From the NCBI GenBank assembly GCA_002345025.1, contig DDUX01000140.1:39739-103738 (forward strand): DNA of 64,000 nt, in the 5' to 3' direction. Every line of letters begins with the position of its first letter. Within the stretch, counting starts at the first letter, position 1. The notes below the pieces were generated by a model that saw nothing but the letters and a program-made list of their open reading frames with translations, had not been told where the DNA came from and made no database searches. The stretch comes from Candidatus Accumulibacter iunctus (GTDB lineage Bacteria > Pseudomonadota > Gammaproteobacteria > Burkholderiales > Rhodocyclaceae). The position numbers and the translations under genes were made by a program. Shown here piece after piece: positions 55,090-63,264 of the stretch.

Positions 55090-56852
55090 TTTTCCTGCGT
55101 GTCGATCAGCTTCCGGTCGGCCCCGTCCTTGACCACCAGGACATCCTCCATCACCAGGTACTGCAGGTCCGAGCCGAAAAACATGTTGAGTGCATCGGTC
55201 GGCGAGCAGATCATCGGCTCACCGCGGCGGTTGAGCGAGGTATTCAGCACGACACCGTTGCCGGTGAGTCTCTCGAGTTCCAGCATCAGGTCGTAGTAAC
55301 GCGGATTGAACTCGCGCCGCAGAACATGGGCGCGCGAGGTGCCGTCTTCATGCACGACCTCGGGCACCCGTTCCTTCCAGCCTTTCGCCACTTCGAAAGT
55401 GAAGGTCATGAACGGCGCCGGATGCGCGCTGCCGAGCATCTGCGGCCCTACGGTATCGAGCATGCTCGGGCAGAACGGGCGCCAGCGCTCGCGAAACTTG
55501 ATCTGCGCGTTGATCCGGTCGGCGACACCGGCAATGCTTGGGCAGCCAAGGATCGACCGGCCACCCAGCGCGCGCGGCCCGAACTCCATTCTCCCCTGGA
55601 ACCAGGCCACCGGATGGCCGGCTGCCAGGAGGCGGGCGACGCGCAGCGGGACAGCGTCGACCCGCTGCCATGCCGGTTTGGCTCGATGGCGCGCGCAGGC
55701 AGCGATGACGTCCTCGTTGCTGTATGCCGGGCCGAGATAGACATGCTCCATTTTCTCGACCGCAACGCCGCGCTGCACCGAAACGTAGGCCGCGGCACCC
55801 ACCGCCGTGCCGGCGTCGCCGGAAGCCGGCTGGACAAAAAGCTCGCGCACGTCCGAACGGGCAATGATCTTCTGATTGAGCTTGACGTTCAGCGCCCCGC
55901 CGCCGGAGAAGGCGAGGCGGCCGGTTTCCCGCAGGATGTCCCCCAGATAGTAGTCGAGCATCTGCAGCGACAGATCCTCGAACAGCTTTTGCATGCTCGC
56001 CGCGTAATGAACATAGGGATCATCGGCGACATCTCCAGCACGCTTCGGTCCCAGCCAGTCCACGAGCTTCGGCGAGAAGTAGTACCCCTTGCCGTCTTCC
56101 TTGTAGCGGCGGAAGCCGACTACGTTTGCATAACGGGTATCTACCTGCAGCTCGCCGTTCTCGAAGCGGGCCAGCCGTGCGAAGTCGTAACGGCCCGGAT
56201 CGCCATAAGGCGCCATGCCCATCACCTTGTACTCACCGTCGAGCATCTCGAAACCGAGATACTCCGTCAGCGCACCGTACAACCCGCCCAGCGAATCCGG
56301 GTCGAAGAACTCCTTGATCTTGTGAATCCTGCCATTCTCGCCGTAGCCGAAAAAGGTCGTCGCGTACTCGCCCTTGCCGTCGATGCCGAGGATCGCCGTC
56401 TTCTCCTGAAAACCGGCGCAATGGTAGGCACTCGCGGCATGCGCGAGGTGATGTTCGACAGGGACGATCTCGGTCTTGCGAAGATCGAAGCCCAACTGCT
56501 GCAGACACCACTCGACCCGCCTGCGATAGCGATGGAAACGGCGGTTGCCGGCGAGAATCGCGTCCAGCGCACGATCCGGAGCGTACCAGTAGCGCCGCGC
56601 ATAGTGCCAGCGTGCCGGTCCGAGAAGGCTGACCGGCGCAAAGGGTATGGCCACCGCGTCCACGTCGGCCGGCCGGATACCCGCGAAATCGAGGCAGAAT
56701 CTGGCCGCCTCGTAGGGCATGCGGTTCTTGGCGTGCTTGTCGCGAACGAAGCGCTCCTCCTCGGCGGCAGCAACCAGCCTGCCGTCGGCGTAGAGAGCTG
56801 CCGACGGGTCGTGGGTCAACGCGCCGGACAATCCGAGTAGGGTCAGTGCCAA
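55086..56852 (-). CDS. NodU/CmcH-family O-carbamoyltransferase
   Basis: A 588-residue enzyme transferring carbamoyl from carbamoyl phosphate to an acceptor hydroxyl via a carbamoyl-adenylate in the family. N-terminal Kae1/HSP70-like fold: LTLLGLSGALTHDPSAALY, VEHHLAHAASAYHCAGF with the metal-binding histidines, and LAFSGGGALNVKLNQKI. The C-terminal domain has PRALGGRSILGCP and NTSLNRRGEPM. The natural acceptor (sugar, antibiotic, lipid) is unknown. First gene of the three-gene operon. Confidence 0.93.
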   Translation of the reverse strand: MALTLLGLSGALTHDPSAALYADGRLVAAAEEERFVRDKHAKNRMPYEAARFCLDFAGIRPADVDAVAIPFAPVSLLGPARWHYARRYWYAPDRALDAILAGNRRFHRYRRRVEWCLQQLGFDLRKTEIVPVEHHLAHAASAYHCAGFQEKTAILGIDGKGEYATTFFGYGENGRIHKIKEFFDPDSLGGLYGALTEYLGFEMLDGEYKVMGMAPYGDPGRYDFARLARFENGELQVDTRYANVVGFRRYKEDGKGYYFSPKLVDWLGPKRAGDVADDPYVHYAASMQKLFEDLSLQMLDYYLGDILRETGRLAFSGGGALNVKLNQKIIARSDVRELFVQPASGDAGTAVGAAAYVSVQRGVAVEKMEHVYLGPAYSNEDVIAACARHRAKPAWQRVDAVPLRVARLLAAGHPVAWFQGRMEFGPRALGGRSILGCPSIAGVADRINAQIKFRERWRPFCPSMLDTVGPQMLGSAHPAPFMTFTFEVAKGWKERVPEVVHEDGTSRAHVLRREFNPRYYDLMLELERLTGNGVVLNTSLNRRGEPMICSPTDALNMFFGSDLQYLVMEDVLVVKDGADRKLIDTQEK

Positions 56853-56999
56853 GATAGAGGTCTCAGAGGATCAGGTTTTCGGCCTGGCTGGCAAACACCT
56901 GGCAGCGGCAGGCTGCGTACGTCGCAAGTATACCCGCGGCGACCGCACTTCTGTTCGCCGACGTGCTGCGGCCGCCAGAAAAGGCGCTGCCGGGAACCC

Positions 57000-57875
57000 T
57001 CAGTAGGGCCGCGGCTCGCCGTCCGGTCGCGTCTTGAAGCGGCGATGAACCCAATAGTACTGCTCCGGCATCGTGCGGATCGCCGCCTCGATCCAGGCGT
57101 TCATCCGCGCCGTGTCGCCCTCGACATCAGCGCTCGGAAAGTCCTGCCATGGCTCGCCAACCGTCACCAGGTAACCCGCGCCGTCAGGCAGGATGCGCGT
57201 CAGACAGGGAACGACGGTGGCCCCCGCCAGCCGTGCCAGTCGCGACAGACCGGGGACGGTCGCCGCCGGGACACCAAAGAAGGGCACGAAGATCGAGTCA
57301 CGGCGGCCGAAGTCCATGTCCGGCAGATAATAGAGCGGTCGCCCCGCTTTCATTGCCCGGACGCTGGCACGCACCGGCTCCTGCCGCGACAGCAGCAACT
57401 GGTCGCCAAAGCGCTGGCGACCGCGGAGCAACAGGCGATCGAAGACGCGATTCGACTGCACCGCGTAAATGCTCGCACAGTCGAATCGCATGGCGATCGC
57501 CGCACCGCCGGCGTCGAGCCCGACGAAGTGCGGCGTCAGCATCAGCACCGGCCGTCCCGCGGCAAGTAGCGCGCGCAGGTGCTCGTCACCGACGACGGTG
57601 ATCAGACGGGCAAGCCGATCGCTGCCCGCCCACCAGAGCAGGCTGCGCTCGAGCATGCTGCGGCCGAGCACCCTGAAATGGGCCCGTGCCAGCTGCCGGC
57701 GCTGCTCCTCCGAGAGTTCCGGAAGGCACAGGCGGAGGTTGACCAGGACAATGTGCCGCCGCCGCCGGGCGAGGTGGAAGGACAGCCCTCCGAGGGCGCT
57801 GCCGCAGCGCGCCAGCACTGGCAACGGAAGCCAGTGCAGTAGCCAGAGCAGCGCGACGAGCAGTCGACTCAGCAT
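57000..57875 (-). CDS. LpxL/HtrB-family lipid A acyltransferase
   Basis: Late acyltransferase of lipid A or a related lysophospholipid acyltransferase, inner membrane, 291 residues. One N-terminal helix, then TPHFVGLDAGGAAI carrying the HxxxxD catalytic motif, and the family segment YYLPDMDFGRRDSIFVPFFG. The start at 57875 gives the usual length; upstream ORF frame is not coding. It is 109 bases downstream of hom on the same strand and 148 bases upstream of the carbamoyltransferase gene. Confidence 0.92.
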   Translation of the reverse strand: MLSRLLVALLWLLHWLPLPVLARCGSALGGLSFHLARRRRHIVLVNLRLCLPELSEEQRRQLARAHFRVLGRSMLERSLLWWAGSDRLARLITVVGDEHLRALLAAGRPVLMLTPHFVGLDAGGAAIAMRFDCASIYAVQSNRVFDRLLLRGRQRFGDQLLLSRQEPVRASVRAMKAGRPLYYLPDMDFGRRDSIFVPFFGVPAATVPGLSRLARLAGATVVPCLTRILPDGAGYLVTVGEPWQDFPSADVEGDTARMNAWIEAAIRTMPEQYYWVHRRFKTRPDGEPRPY

Positions 57876-57983
57876 GCCTGCCGGCCGCTGCGCGCGGCAG
57901 TGCGCCGTGGGCAGCGACCACACACGCCGTCCGGCCGGAGACGGCGCCGTCCATGGTCATCTGGACACCGGGCTGTCACGGGG

Positions 57984-59294
57984 CTAGAGCAGCTCCTCCA
58001 GGCGCAGCCGGATCAGACGTCCCCTCACCGCCGGCAGCGACTCGATGCCGGCGATCGCCTTGTCGACGTCCCGTTCGCGCGTCTTGTGGGTGAGCATGAT
58101 GATGTCGGTCTGCTCCTCGCCCTCACCCGGTTCGCGCTGGATCATGGCGACGATCGAGATGCCGTTGTCGGCAAGGATGCGTGTCACGTCCGCCAGCACC
58201 CCCGGCCGGTCATCGACGCGCAGGCGCAGGTAATAGCTGCTGACGACGGCGGAGATCGGCAGGATCGCCAGGTCGACCATGGCGTCGGGCTGAAACGCGA
58301 GATGCGGCACGCGATGCTCGGGATCGGCGGTGTGCATGCGGGTCACGTCCACCAGATCGGCGATGACTGCCGAAGCAGTTGGTTCGGCACCAGCGCCCTT
58401 GCCGTAGTAGAGCGTCGCACCGACGGCGTCGCCCTTGACCAGCACCGCGTTCATCGCCCCTTCGACGTTGGCGATCAGTCGCCTTGCCGGGATCAGGGTC
58501 GGGTGCACGCGCAGTTCGACGCCCTCGGCGGTCCGCTTCGTGATCCCGAGCAGCTTGATGCGGTAACCAAGCTGTTCGGCGTAACGGATGTCGGCCGCGT
58601 CGAGCTGGCTGATGCCCTCGATGTGCGCCTTGTCGAAGTTCATCGCGTTGCCGAAGGCGATCGCCGACATGATGCTCAGCTTGTGCGCGGCATCGATCCC
58701 CTCGACGTCAAAGGTCGGGTCCGCCTCGGCGTAGCCGAGGCGCTGCGCTTCCGCGAGCACCGCGGCAAAAGACAGGCCCTTGTCGCGCATTTCGGAGAGA
58801 ATGAAGTTGGTCGTGCCATTGATGATGCCAGCGATCCACTCGATACGGTTCGCCGTGAGCCCTTCGCGCAGCGCCTTGATGATCGGAATGCCGCCGGCGA
58901 CCGCCGCCTCGAAGGCGACCATCACGCCCTTGTCGCGAGCGGCAGCGAAAATCTCGTTGCCATGCTTGGCAAGCAGTGCCTTGTTGGCCGTCACCACGTG
59001 CTTGCCGTTGTCGATCGCGCGCAGGACCAGTTCCCTGGCAACACCATAGCCGCCGATCAGCTCGACGACGATGTCGACCTCGGGATCGCCGACGACGGCA
59101 AAGGCGTCGGCGGTCACCCGACAGGCGCCACCGGTCAGCTCCTTTGCCCGGTCGAGATTGCGGTCGGCAACGACACTGATGCGGATCGGCCGGCCAGCAC
59201 GGCGGGCGATCTCCTCGCCGTTGCGCCGGAGCACCGAGTACGTCCCGCCGCCAACGGTGCCGATGCCGAGGAGTCCAACGTTGATAGCTTTCAT
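57984..59294 (-). CDS. hom: Homoserine dehydrogenase
   Basis: Reduces aspartate semialdehyde to homoserine (threonine and methionine synthesis), 436 residues. NAD(P) loop GLLGIGTVGGGTYSVL at the N-terminus, catalytic stretch GIINGTTNFILSEM, and a C-terminal ACT regulatory domain (LRLRVDDRPGVLADVTRIL) for threonine feedback. The start at 59294 (MKAINVG) lies 66 bases after the upstream aminotransferase stop. Confidence 0.96.
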   Translation of the reverse strand: MKAINVGLLGIGTVGGGTYSVLRRNGEEIARRAGRPIRISVVADRNLDRAKELTGGACRVTADAFAVVGDPEVDIVVELIGGYGVARELVLRAIDNGKHVVTANKALLAKHGNEIFAAARDKGVMVAFEAAVAGGIPIIKALREGLTANRIEWIAGIINGTTNFILSEMRDKGLSFAAVLAEAQRLGYAEADPTFDVEGIDAAHKLSIMSAIAFGNAMNFDKAHIEGISQLDAADIRYAEQLGYRIKLLGITKRTAEGVELRVHPTLIPARRLIANVEGAMNAVLVKGDAVGATLYYGKGAGAEPTASAVIADLVDVTRMHTADPEHRVPHLAFQPDAMVDLAILPISAVVSSYYLRLRVDDRPGVLADVTRILADNGISIVAMIQREPGEGEEQTDIIMLTHKTRERDVDKAIAGIESLPAVRGRLIRLRLEELL

Positions 59295-59360
59295 AGAGCA
59301 GTCAGAAGTAAGGGTTGGAGGAGATGCGGCAGCGGCGCTCGCCACCGCACGCGTCGCTTC

Positions 59361-60593
59361 CTATGCCGCCGCTCCGGCCCGCTTGCGGTAGCCGGCAAGA
59401 AAGCGGGCGATACGCCCGACCGCCTCGCGCAGGTCGTCTTCATAGGGCAGGAAGACGAGACGGAAGTGGTCGGGAGCCGGCCAGTTGAAGCCGCTGCCCT
59501 GGACGAGCAGAACGCGCTCCTCGGCCAGCAGTTCGGCGATGAAATCCTGATCATTGGCGATCGGATAGATCTGCGGATCGAGGCGAGGAAACATGTACAG
59601 CGCTGCCTTCGGCTTGACGCAACTGACGCCGGGAATCGCCGTGATCAGCGCATGCGCGAGGTCGCGTTGGCGGCACATGCGGCCGCCTGGAGCCACCAGA
59701 TCGTCGATGCTCTGGTAACCGCCAAGCGCGGTCTGGATCGCGTGCTGCGCCGGCACGTTCGCGCACAGGCGCATCGAAGCCAGCATGTCGAGTCCCTCGA
59801 TGTAATCGCGCGCACCGCGCAGGTCGCCGGAAACGACCATCCAGCCAGCGCGATAGCCGCAGGAGCGATAGTTCTTCGAGAGACCATTGAAGCTCACGGT
59901 CAGCACATCCTCGGACAGCGAAGCGATCGCCGTGTGCCTCTCGCCGTCATACAAAACCTTGTCGTACACCTCGTCGGCATAAATGATCAGGCCATGCGCA
60001 CGGGCAATCGCCACCAGCTCGCGCAACACGCTTTCCGGGTAGAGGGCGCCGGTCGGGTTGTTCGGGTTGATCACCACCAGCGCCCGCGTACTCGGGGTGA
60101 TCTTCGCGCGCAGGTCGTCGAGGTCCGGCAGCCAGCCGTTTGCCTCGTCGCAGAGGTAGTGCCGCGGCGTGCCACTCGACAGACTCACCGCTGCCGTCCA
60201 CAACGGATAGTCGGGTGCCGGCACCAGGACTTCGTCACCGATGTTGAGGAGCGCGTTCATCGCCATCACGATCAGTTCGGAAACGCCGTTGCCAATGTAG
60301 ATGTCTTCGAGCGTGACGCCCTTGATGTGCTTCTGCTGCGTGTAATGCATCACCGCCTTGCGGGCGGAGAAGATCCCCTTGGAATCCGAGTAGCCGGCAG
60401 CATTCGGCAGATTGCGGATCATGTCGAGCTGGATTTCCTCGGGCGCGTCGAAGCCGAACGCGGCAAGGTTGCCGATGTTCAGCTTGATGATGTGATGCCC
60501 CTCCTCCTCCATCTGCTTTGCCCGCTGCAGGACGGCGCCGCGGATGTCATAACAGACGTTGTCGAGCTTGTTCGATTTGCGTACCGGTTTCAT
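59361..60593 (-). CDS. alaA: Alanine-type PLP aminotransferase (AlaA-like)
   Basis: Class I aminotransferase of 410 residues. VINPNNPTGALYPE is the conserved NPNNPTG, the Schiff-base lysine lies in SFNGLSKNYRSCGYRAGW, and ADEVYDKVLYDG has the pyridine-ring aspartate. Best match in architecture to AlaA, transferring between glutamate and pyruvate. Lies 10 bases after a second aminotransferase gene; with hom, they form an amino-acid operon. Confidence 0.92.
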   Translation of the reverse strand: MKPVRKSNKLDNVCYDIRGAVLQRAKQMEEEGHHIIKLNIGNLAAFGFDAPEEIQLDMIRNLPNAAGYSDSKGIFSARKAVMHYTQQKHIKGVTLEDIYIGNGVSELIVMAMNALLNIGDEVLVPAPDYPLWTAAVSLSSGTPRHYLCDEANGWLPDLDDLRAKITPSTRALVVINPNNPTGALYPESVLRELVAIARAHGLIIYADEVYDKVLYDGERHTAIASLSEDVLTVSFNGLSKNYRSCGYRAGWMVVSGDLRGARDYIEGLDMLASMRLCANVPAQHAIQTALGGYQSIDDLVAPGGRMCRQRDLAHALITAIPGVSCVKPKAALYMFPRLDPQIYPIANDQDFIAELLAEERVLLVQGSGFNWPAPDHFRLVFLPYEDDLREAVGRIARFLAGYRKRAGAAA

Positions 60594-60603
60594 TGTCCTG
60601 ATC

Positions 60604-61788
60604 CTAGAGCAGGCCGTCCTTCCTGAACATGTCCTTGATGCCGCGCACCGCCTGCCGCGTCCGCTCTTCGTTCTCGATCAGCGCGAAGCGGACGTGATCG
60701 TCACCGTACTCGCCGAAGCCGACGCCCGGTGACACCGCCACCCGTGCCTCGACGAGCAGCTTCTTGGCAAACTCCAGCGAACCCATCTGTCGATACGCCT
60801 CCGGGATCTTCGCCCAGATGTACATCGACGCGCGCGGTATCTCGACCATCCAGCCGGCCTCGTGGAGTCCCTTGGCAAGGACGTTGCGGCGCCCCTGGTA
60901 GAGCTGACGCGCTTCCTCGACGCATTGCTGCGGACCCTCGAGGGCAATCACCGACGCCACCTGAATTGGTGTGAAGGTGCCATAGTCATGGTAGCTCTTG
61001 ATCCGTACCAGCGCCTGGCACAATTCCGCATTGCCGACCATGTAGCCAACCCGCCAGCCCGCCATGTTGTAGCTCTTCGACATGGTGAAGAACTCGACTG
61101 CGACTTCGCGCGCACCGGCAACCTGCATGATCGACGGCGCCTGGTAACCGTCGAAAACGATGTCGGCGTAGGCCAGATCATGCACCACCAGAATGTCGTG
61201 CTGTCTGGCCACGGCGACGATGCGCTCGAAGAACTGCAGGTCGACACAACGCGCCGTCGGATTGCTCGGAAAACCGAGAATCATCATCTTCGGCTTCGGG
61301 ATCGACTCGCGGATTGCCCGCTGCACCTCTTCAATGAAATCGACCTCCGGCGTCATGCGCACCGAGCGAATGTCGGCGCCGGCGATGATCGCACCGTAGA
61401 TGTGAATCGGGTACGACGGGTTGGGGACCAGGACGGTATCACCGCGATCGAGCGTGGCGAGCATCAGATGCGCCAACCCCTCCTTCGAACCGATCGTCAC
61501 CACCGCCTCGGTCTCCGGATCGAAGCTGACATCGTAGCGCCGCTGATACCAGTCGCAGATCGCCCGCCGCAAGCGCGGAATTCCCTTGGAGATGGAGTAG
61601 CCGTGCGTGTTCTCCCGCAGCGCCGCTTCGACGAGCTTGTCGGTGATATGCTGCGGCGTCGGCCCGTCCGGATTGCCCATACTCATGTCGATGATGTCCT
61701 CGCCACGCCGACGCGCGGCCATCTTCAGCTCACTGGTGATACTGAAGACATAAGGTGGCAGGCGTTTGATGCGGGAGAACTCTCTCAT
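60604..61788 (-). CDS. alaC: PLP aminotransferase (AlaC-like)
   Basis: A 394-residue class I aminotransferase starting REFSRIKRLPPYVFSI, the AlaC hallmark. MILGFPSNPTARCVD replaces NPNNPTG, the PLP lysine is in FFTMSKSYNMAGWRVGY, and ENEERTRQAVRGIKDMFRK ends it. The start at 61788 is the usual one. First gene of the aminotransferase-hom run. A divergent Mth938-domain gene begins 148 bases away. Confidence 0.93.
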   Translation of the reverse strand: MREFSRIKRLPPYVFSITSELKMAARRRGEDIIDMSMGNPDGPTPQHITDKLVEAALRENTHGYSISKGIPRLRRAICDWYQRRYDVSFDPETEAVVTIGSKEGLAHLMLATLDRGDTVLVPNPSYPIHIYGAIIAGADIRSVRMTPEVDFIEEVQRAIRESIPKPKMMILGFPSNPTARCVDLQFFERIVAVARQHDILVVHDLAYADIVFDGYQAPSIMQVAGAREVAVEFFTMSKSYNMAGWRVGYMVGNAELCQALVRIKSYHDYGTFTPIQVASVIALEGPQQCVEEARQLYQGRRNVLAKGLHEAGWMVEIPRASMYIWAKIPEAYRQMGSLEFAKKLLVEARVAVSPGVGFGEYGDDHVRFALIENEERTRQAVRGIKDMFRKDGLL

Positions 61789-61897
61789 GGTCGAGACTCG
61801 GGAAGTGATCGGCGCCAACGGCCCGTGCCGGTCGATCGCCGGCCTGCGCCCGACATTCGCAGCAACCAGCGAAACCGAACGCGATCGGCAAAAAAGC

Positions 61898-61903
61898 TAT
61901 AAT
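61898..61903 (+). promoter_or_regulatory. Candidate -10 box upstream of the Mth938-domain gene
   Basis: TATAAT in the context AAAAAGCTATAATCCTAC, about 33 bases before the ATG at 61936. The -35 region is poor. Confidence 0.4.
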
Positions 61904-61935
61904 CCTACTTCAACGACCGCTGCGCCGCAATTTCG

Positions 61936-62307
61936 ATGAAGCTTCAGAGTACCAGGGCAGAGAACCTCAATACCTTCACCGCCTACGGCGACGGCTACGT
62001 CAGCGTGAACGGCATCCGCCACTCGTGCAACCTCGCGGTGCTGCCCGATCGCCTGCTACCGGGGTGGACGCAGGCAGGCTTCGAAACGCTGACTGTCGCC
62101 GACTTCGAACTGCTCGCCGGCCTCGACGCAGACATCGTTCTCCTCGGAACCGGCAGGCAGCTGCGCTTCCCGAGGCCCGAACTGCTGCAGCCGCTGATAC
62201 GTGTGCAGAGAGGGCTCGAGGTGATGGATCTGGCGGCAGCCTGTCGTACCTACAACCTCCTCGTCGGCGAAGGGCGGCGGGTCGCCGCCGGACTGCTCAT
62301 TGTCTGA
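61936..62307 (+). CDS. Mth938-like domain protein (DUF498)
   Basis: A 123-residue protein of the family related to NDUFAF3 (assembly of respiratory complex I in eukaryotes). The core reads ADIVLLGTGRQLRFPRPEL then GLEVMDLAAACRTYNLLVGEGRRVAAGLL, the family signature. The ATG at 61936 follows a TATAAT. The deacetylase gene follows 54 bases on. Confidence 0.9.
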   Translation: MKLQSTRAENLNTFTAYGDGYVSVNGIRHSCNLAVLPDRLLPGWTQAGFETLTVADFELLAGLDADIVLLGTGRQLRFPRPELLQPLIRVQRGLEVMDLAAACRTYNLLVGEGRRVAAGLLIV

Positions 62308-62361
62308 GCACGGGCAACGCCCGGATTGCCGCACGCGGCCCAGGTTCCGTCCTTGCCGGCC

Positions 62362-63264
62362 ATGACACGGATTGCTCTCAAGATAGACGTCGACAGCTAC
62401 CACGGAACGCTCGCCGGCGTGCCGGCTTTGGTCGATCTGCTGCAACGGCACGGGGCGGCTGCCAGCTTCTTCTTTTCGCTCGGACCGGACCACAGCGGGC
62501 GTGAATCGCGGCGCCAGTCGCCGGGCAGATACTACGATCGCGTCTCGCGCCTTTACGGCTTGCTGCTGCCGGCACCGAAAATCGGCGTCCGCTGCGTCGA
62601 CTGCATGCTGCAGGCCCGCGATGCCGGCTTCGAGGTCGCGGTGCACGCATGGAATCGGGTGCGCTGGGAAGCCCGCTCGCCGACCGCCGGCAACGCCTGG
62701 ATAGAAACCGAGATGACGCGGGCCTGCCACCGATTCAGCGACATCTTCGGCGAGCAGCCGCACGCTTGCGCAGCCGCCGGCTGGCGGACGAACCGCCATG
62801 CCCTGCGCCTGACACAACGCCTTGGTTTCTGCTACGCCAGCGACTGCCGCGGGACATCTCCTTTCATCCCGGTCATCGACGGCGAAATCGTCCTCTGTCC
62901 GCAGTTGCCGACGACCCTGCCGACGATCGACGAGTTGCTGGCTACCGGCACGCTGTCACTCGAGCAGGCGTTCCGACAGTTGGCCGAAGAGCCGGAGCGC
63001 GCCTCCGGCGACCATGTCTTCACCCTGCGCGCCGAACTCGAGGGAATGTGTTTCCGCACGGCCTTCGAACGTCTGCTGCTCGAGTGGAAGGCGCGCGGGC
63101 ACGAACTGTCGACCCTGCGCGAGCTGATCGGCTCACGCAACATCGCCACGCTGCCGCGGCATGAGATCGTCTTCGCCGAGATCGCGGGTCGCACGGGGCA
63201 CCGAATGGTGCAGGGAAGGCCTTTCCTGCAGGAGGATCGGCATAGGGGCGGCCAGATTGCCTGA
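62362..63264 (+). CDS. ArnD-like polysaccharide deacetylase / deformylase
   Basis: A 300-residue member of the carbohydrate esterase 4 fold, like ArnD, which deformylates lipid-linked 4-formamido-arabinose for lipid A modification. Metal-site residues are visible in LKIDVDSYHG (D9, D11) and AVHAWNR. No arnA/B/C/T genes are nearby. The final six residues or so (RGGQIA) come from the 3' end of an antisense group II intron, so the natural C-terminus may have been altered. Confidence 0.85.
   Translation: MTRIALKIDVDSYHGTLAGVPALVDLLQRHGAAASFFFSLGPDHSGRESRRQSPGRYYDRVSRLYGLLLPAPKIGVRCVDCMLQARDAGFEVAVHAWNRVRWEARSPTAGNAWIETEMTRACHRFSDIFGEQPHACAAAGWRTNRHALRLTQRLGFCYASDCRGTSPFIPVIDGEIVLCPQLPTTLPTIDELLATGTLSLEQAFRQLAEEPERASGDHVFTLRAELEGMCFRTAFERLLLEWKARGHELSTLRELIGSRNIATLPRHEIVFAEIAGRTGHRMVQGRPFLQEDRHRGGQIA

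Noticed and set aside
57900..60626. Very long open frame (over 900 codons) on the + strand opposite hom and alaA
   Set aside because: It is antisense to two clear enzymes with full motifs, and its composition (Arg/Val/Asp/His-rich) is a codon-bias shadow of high-GC genes.
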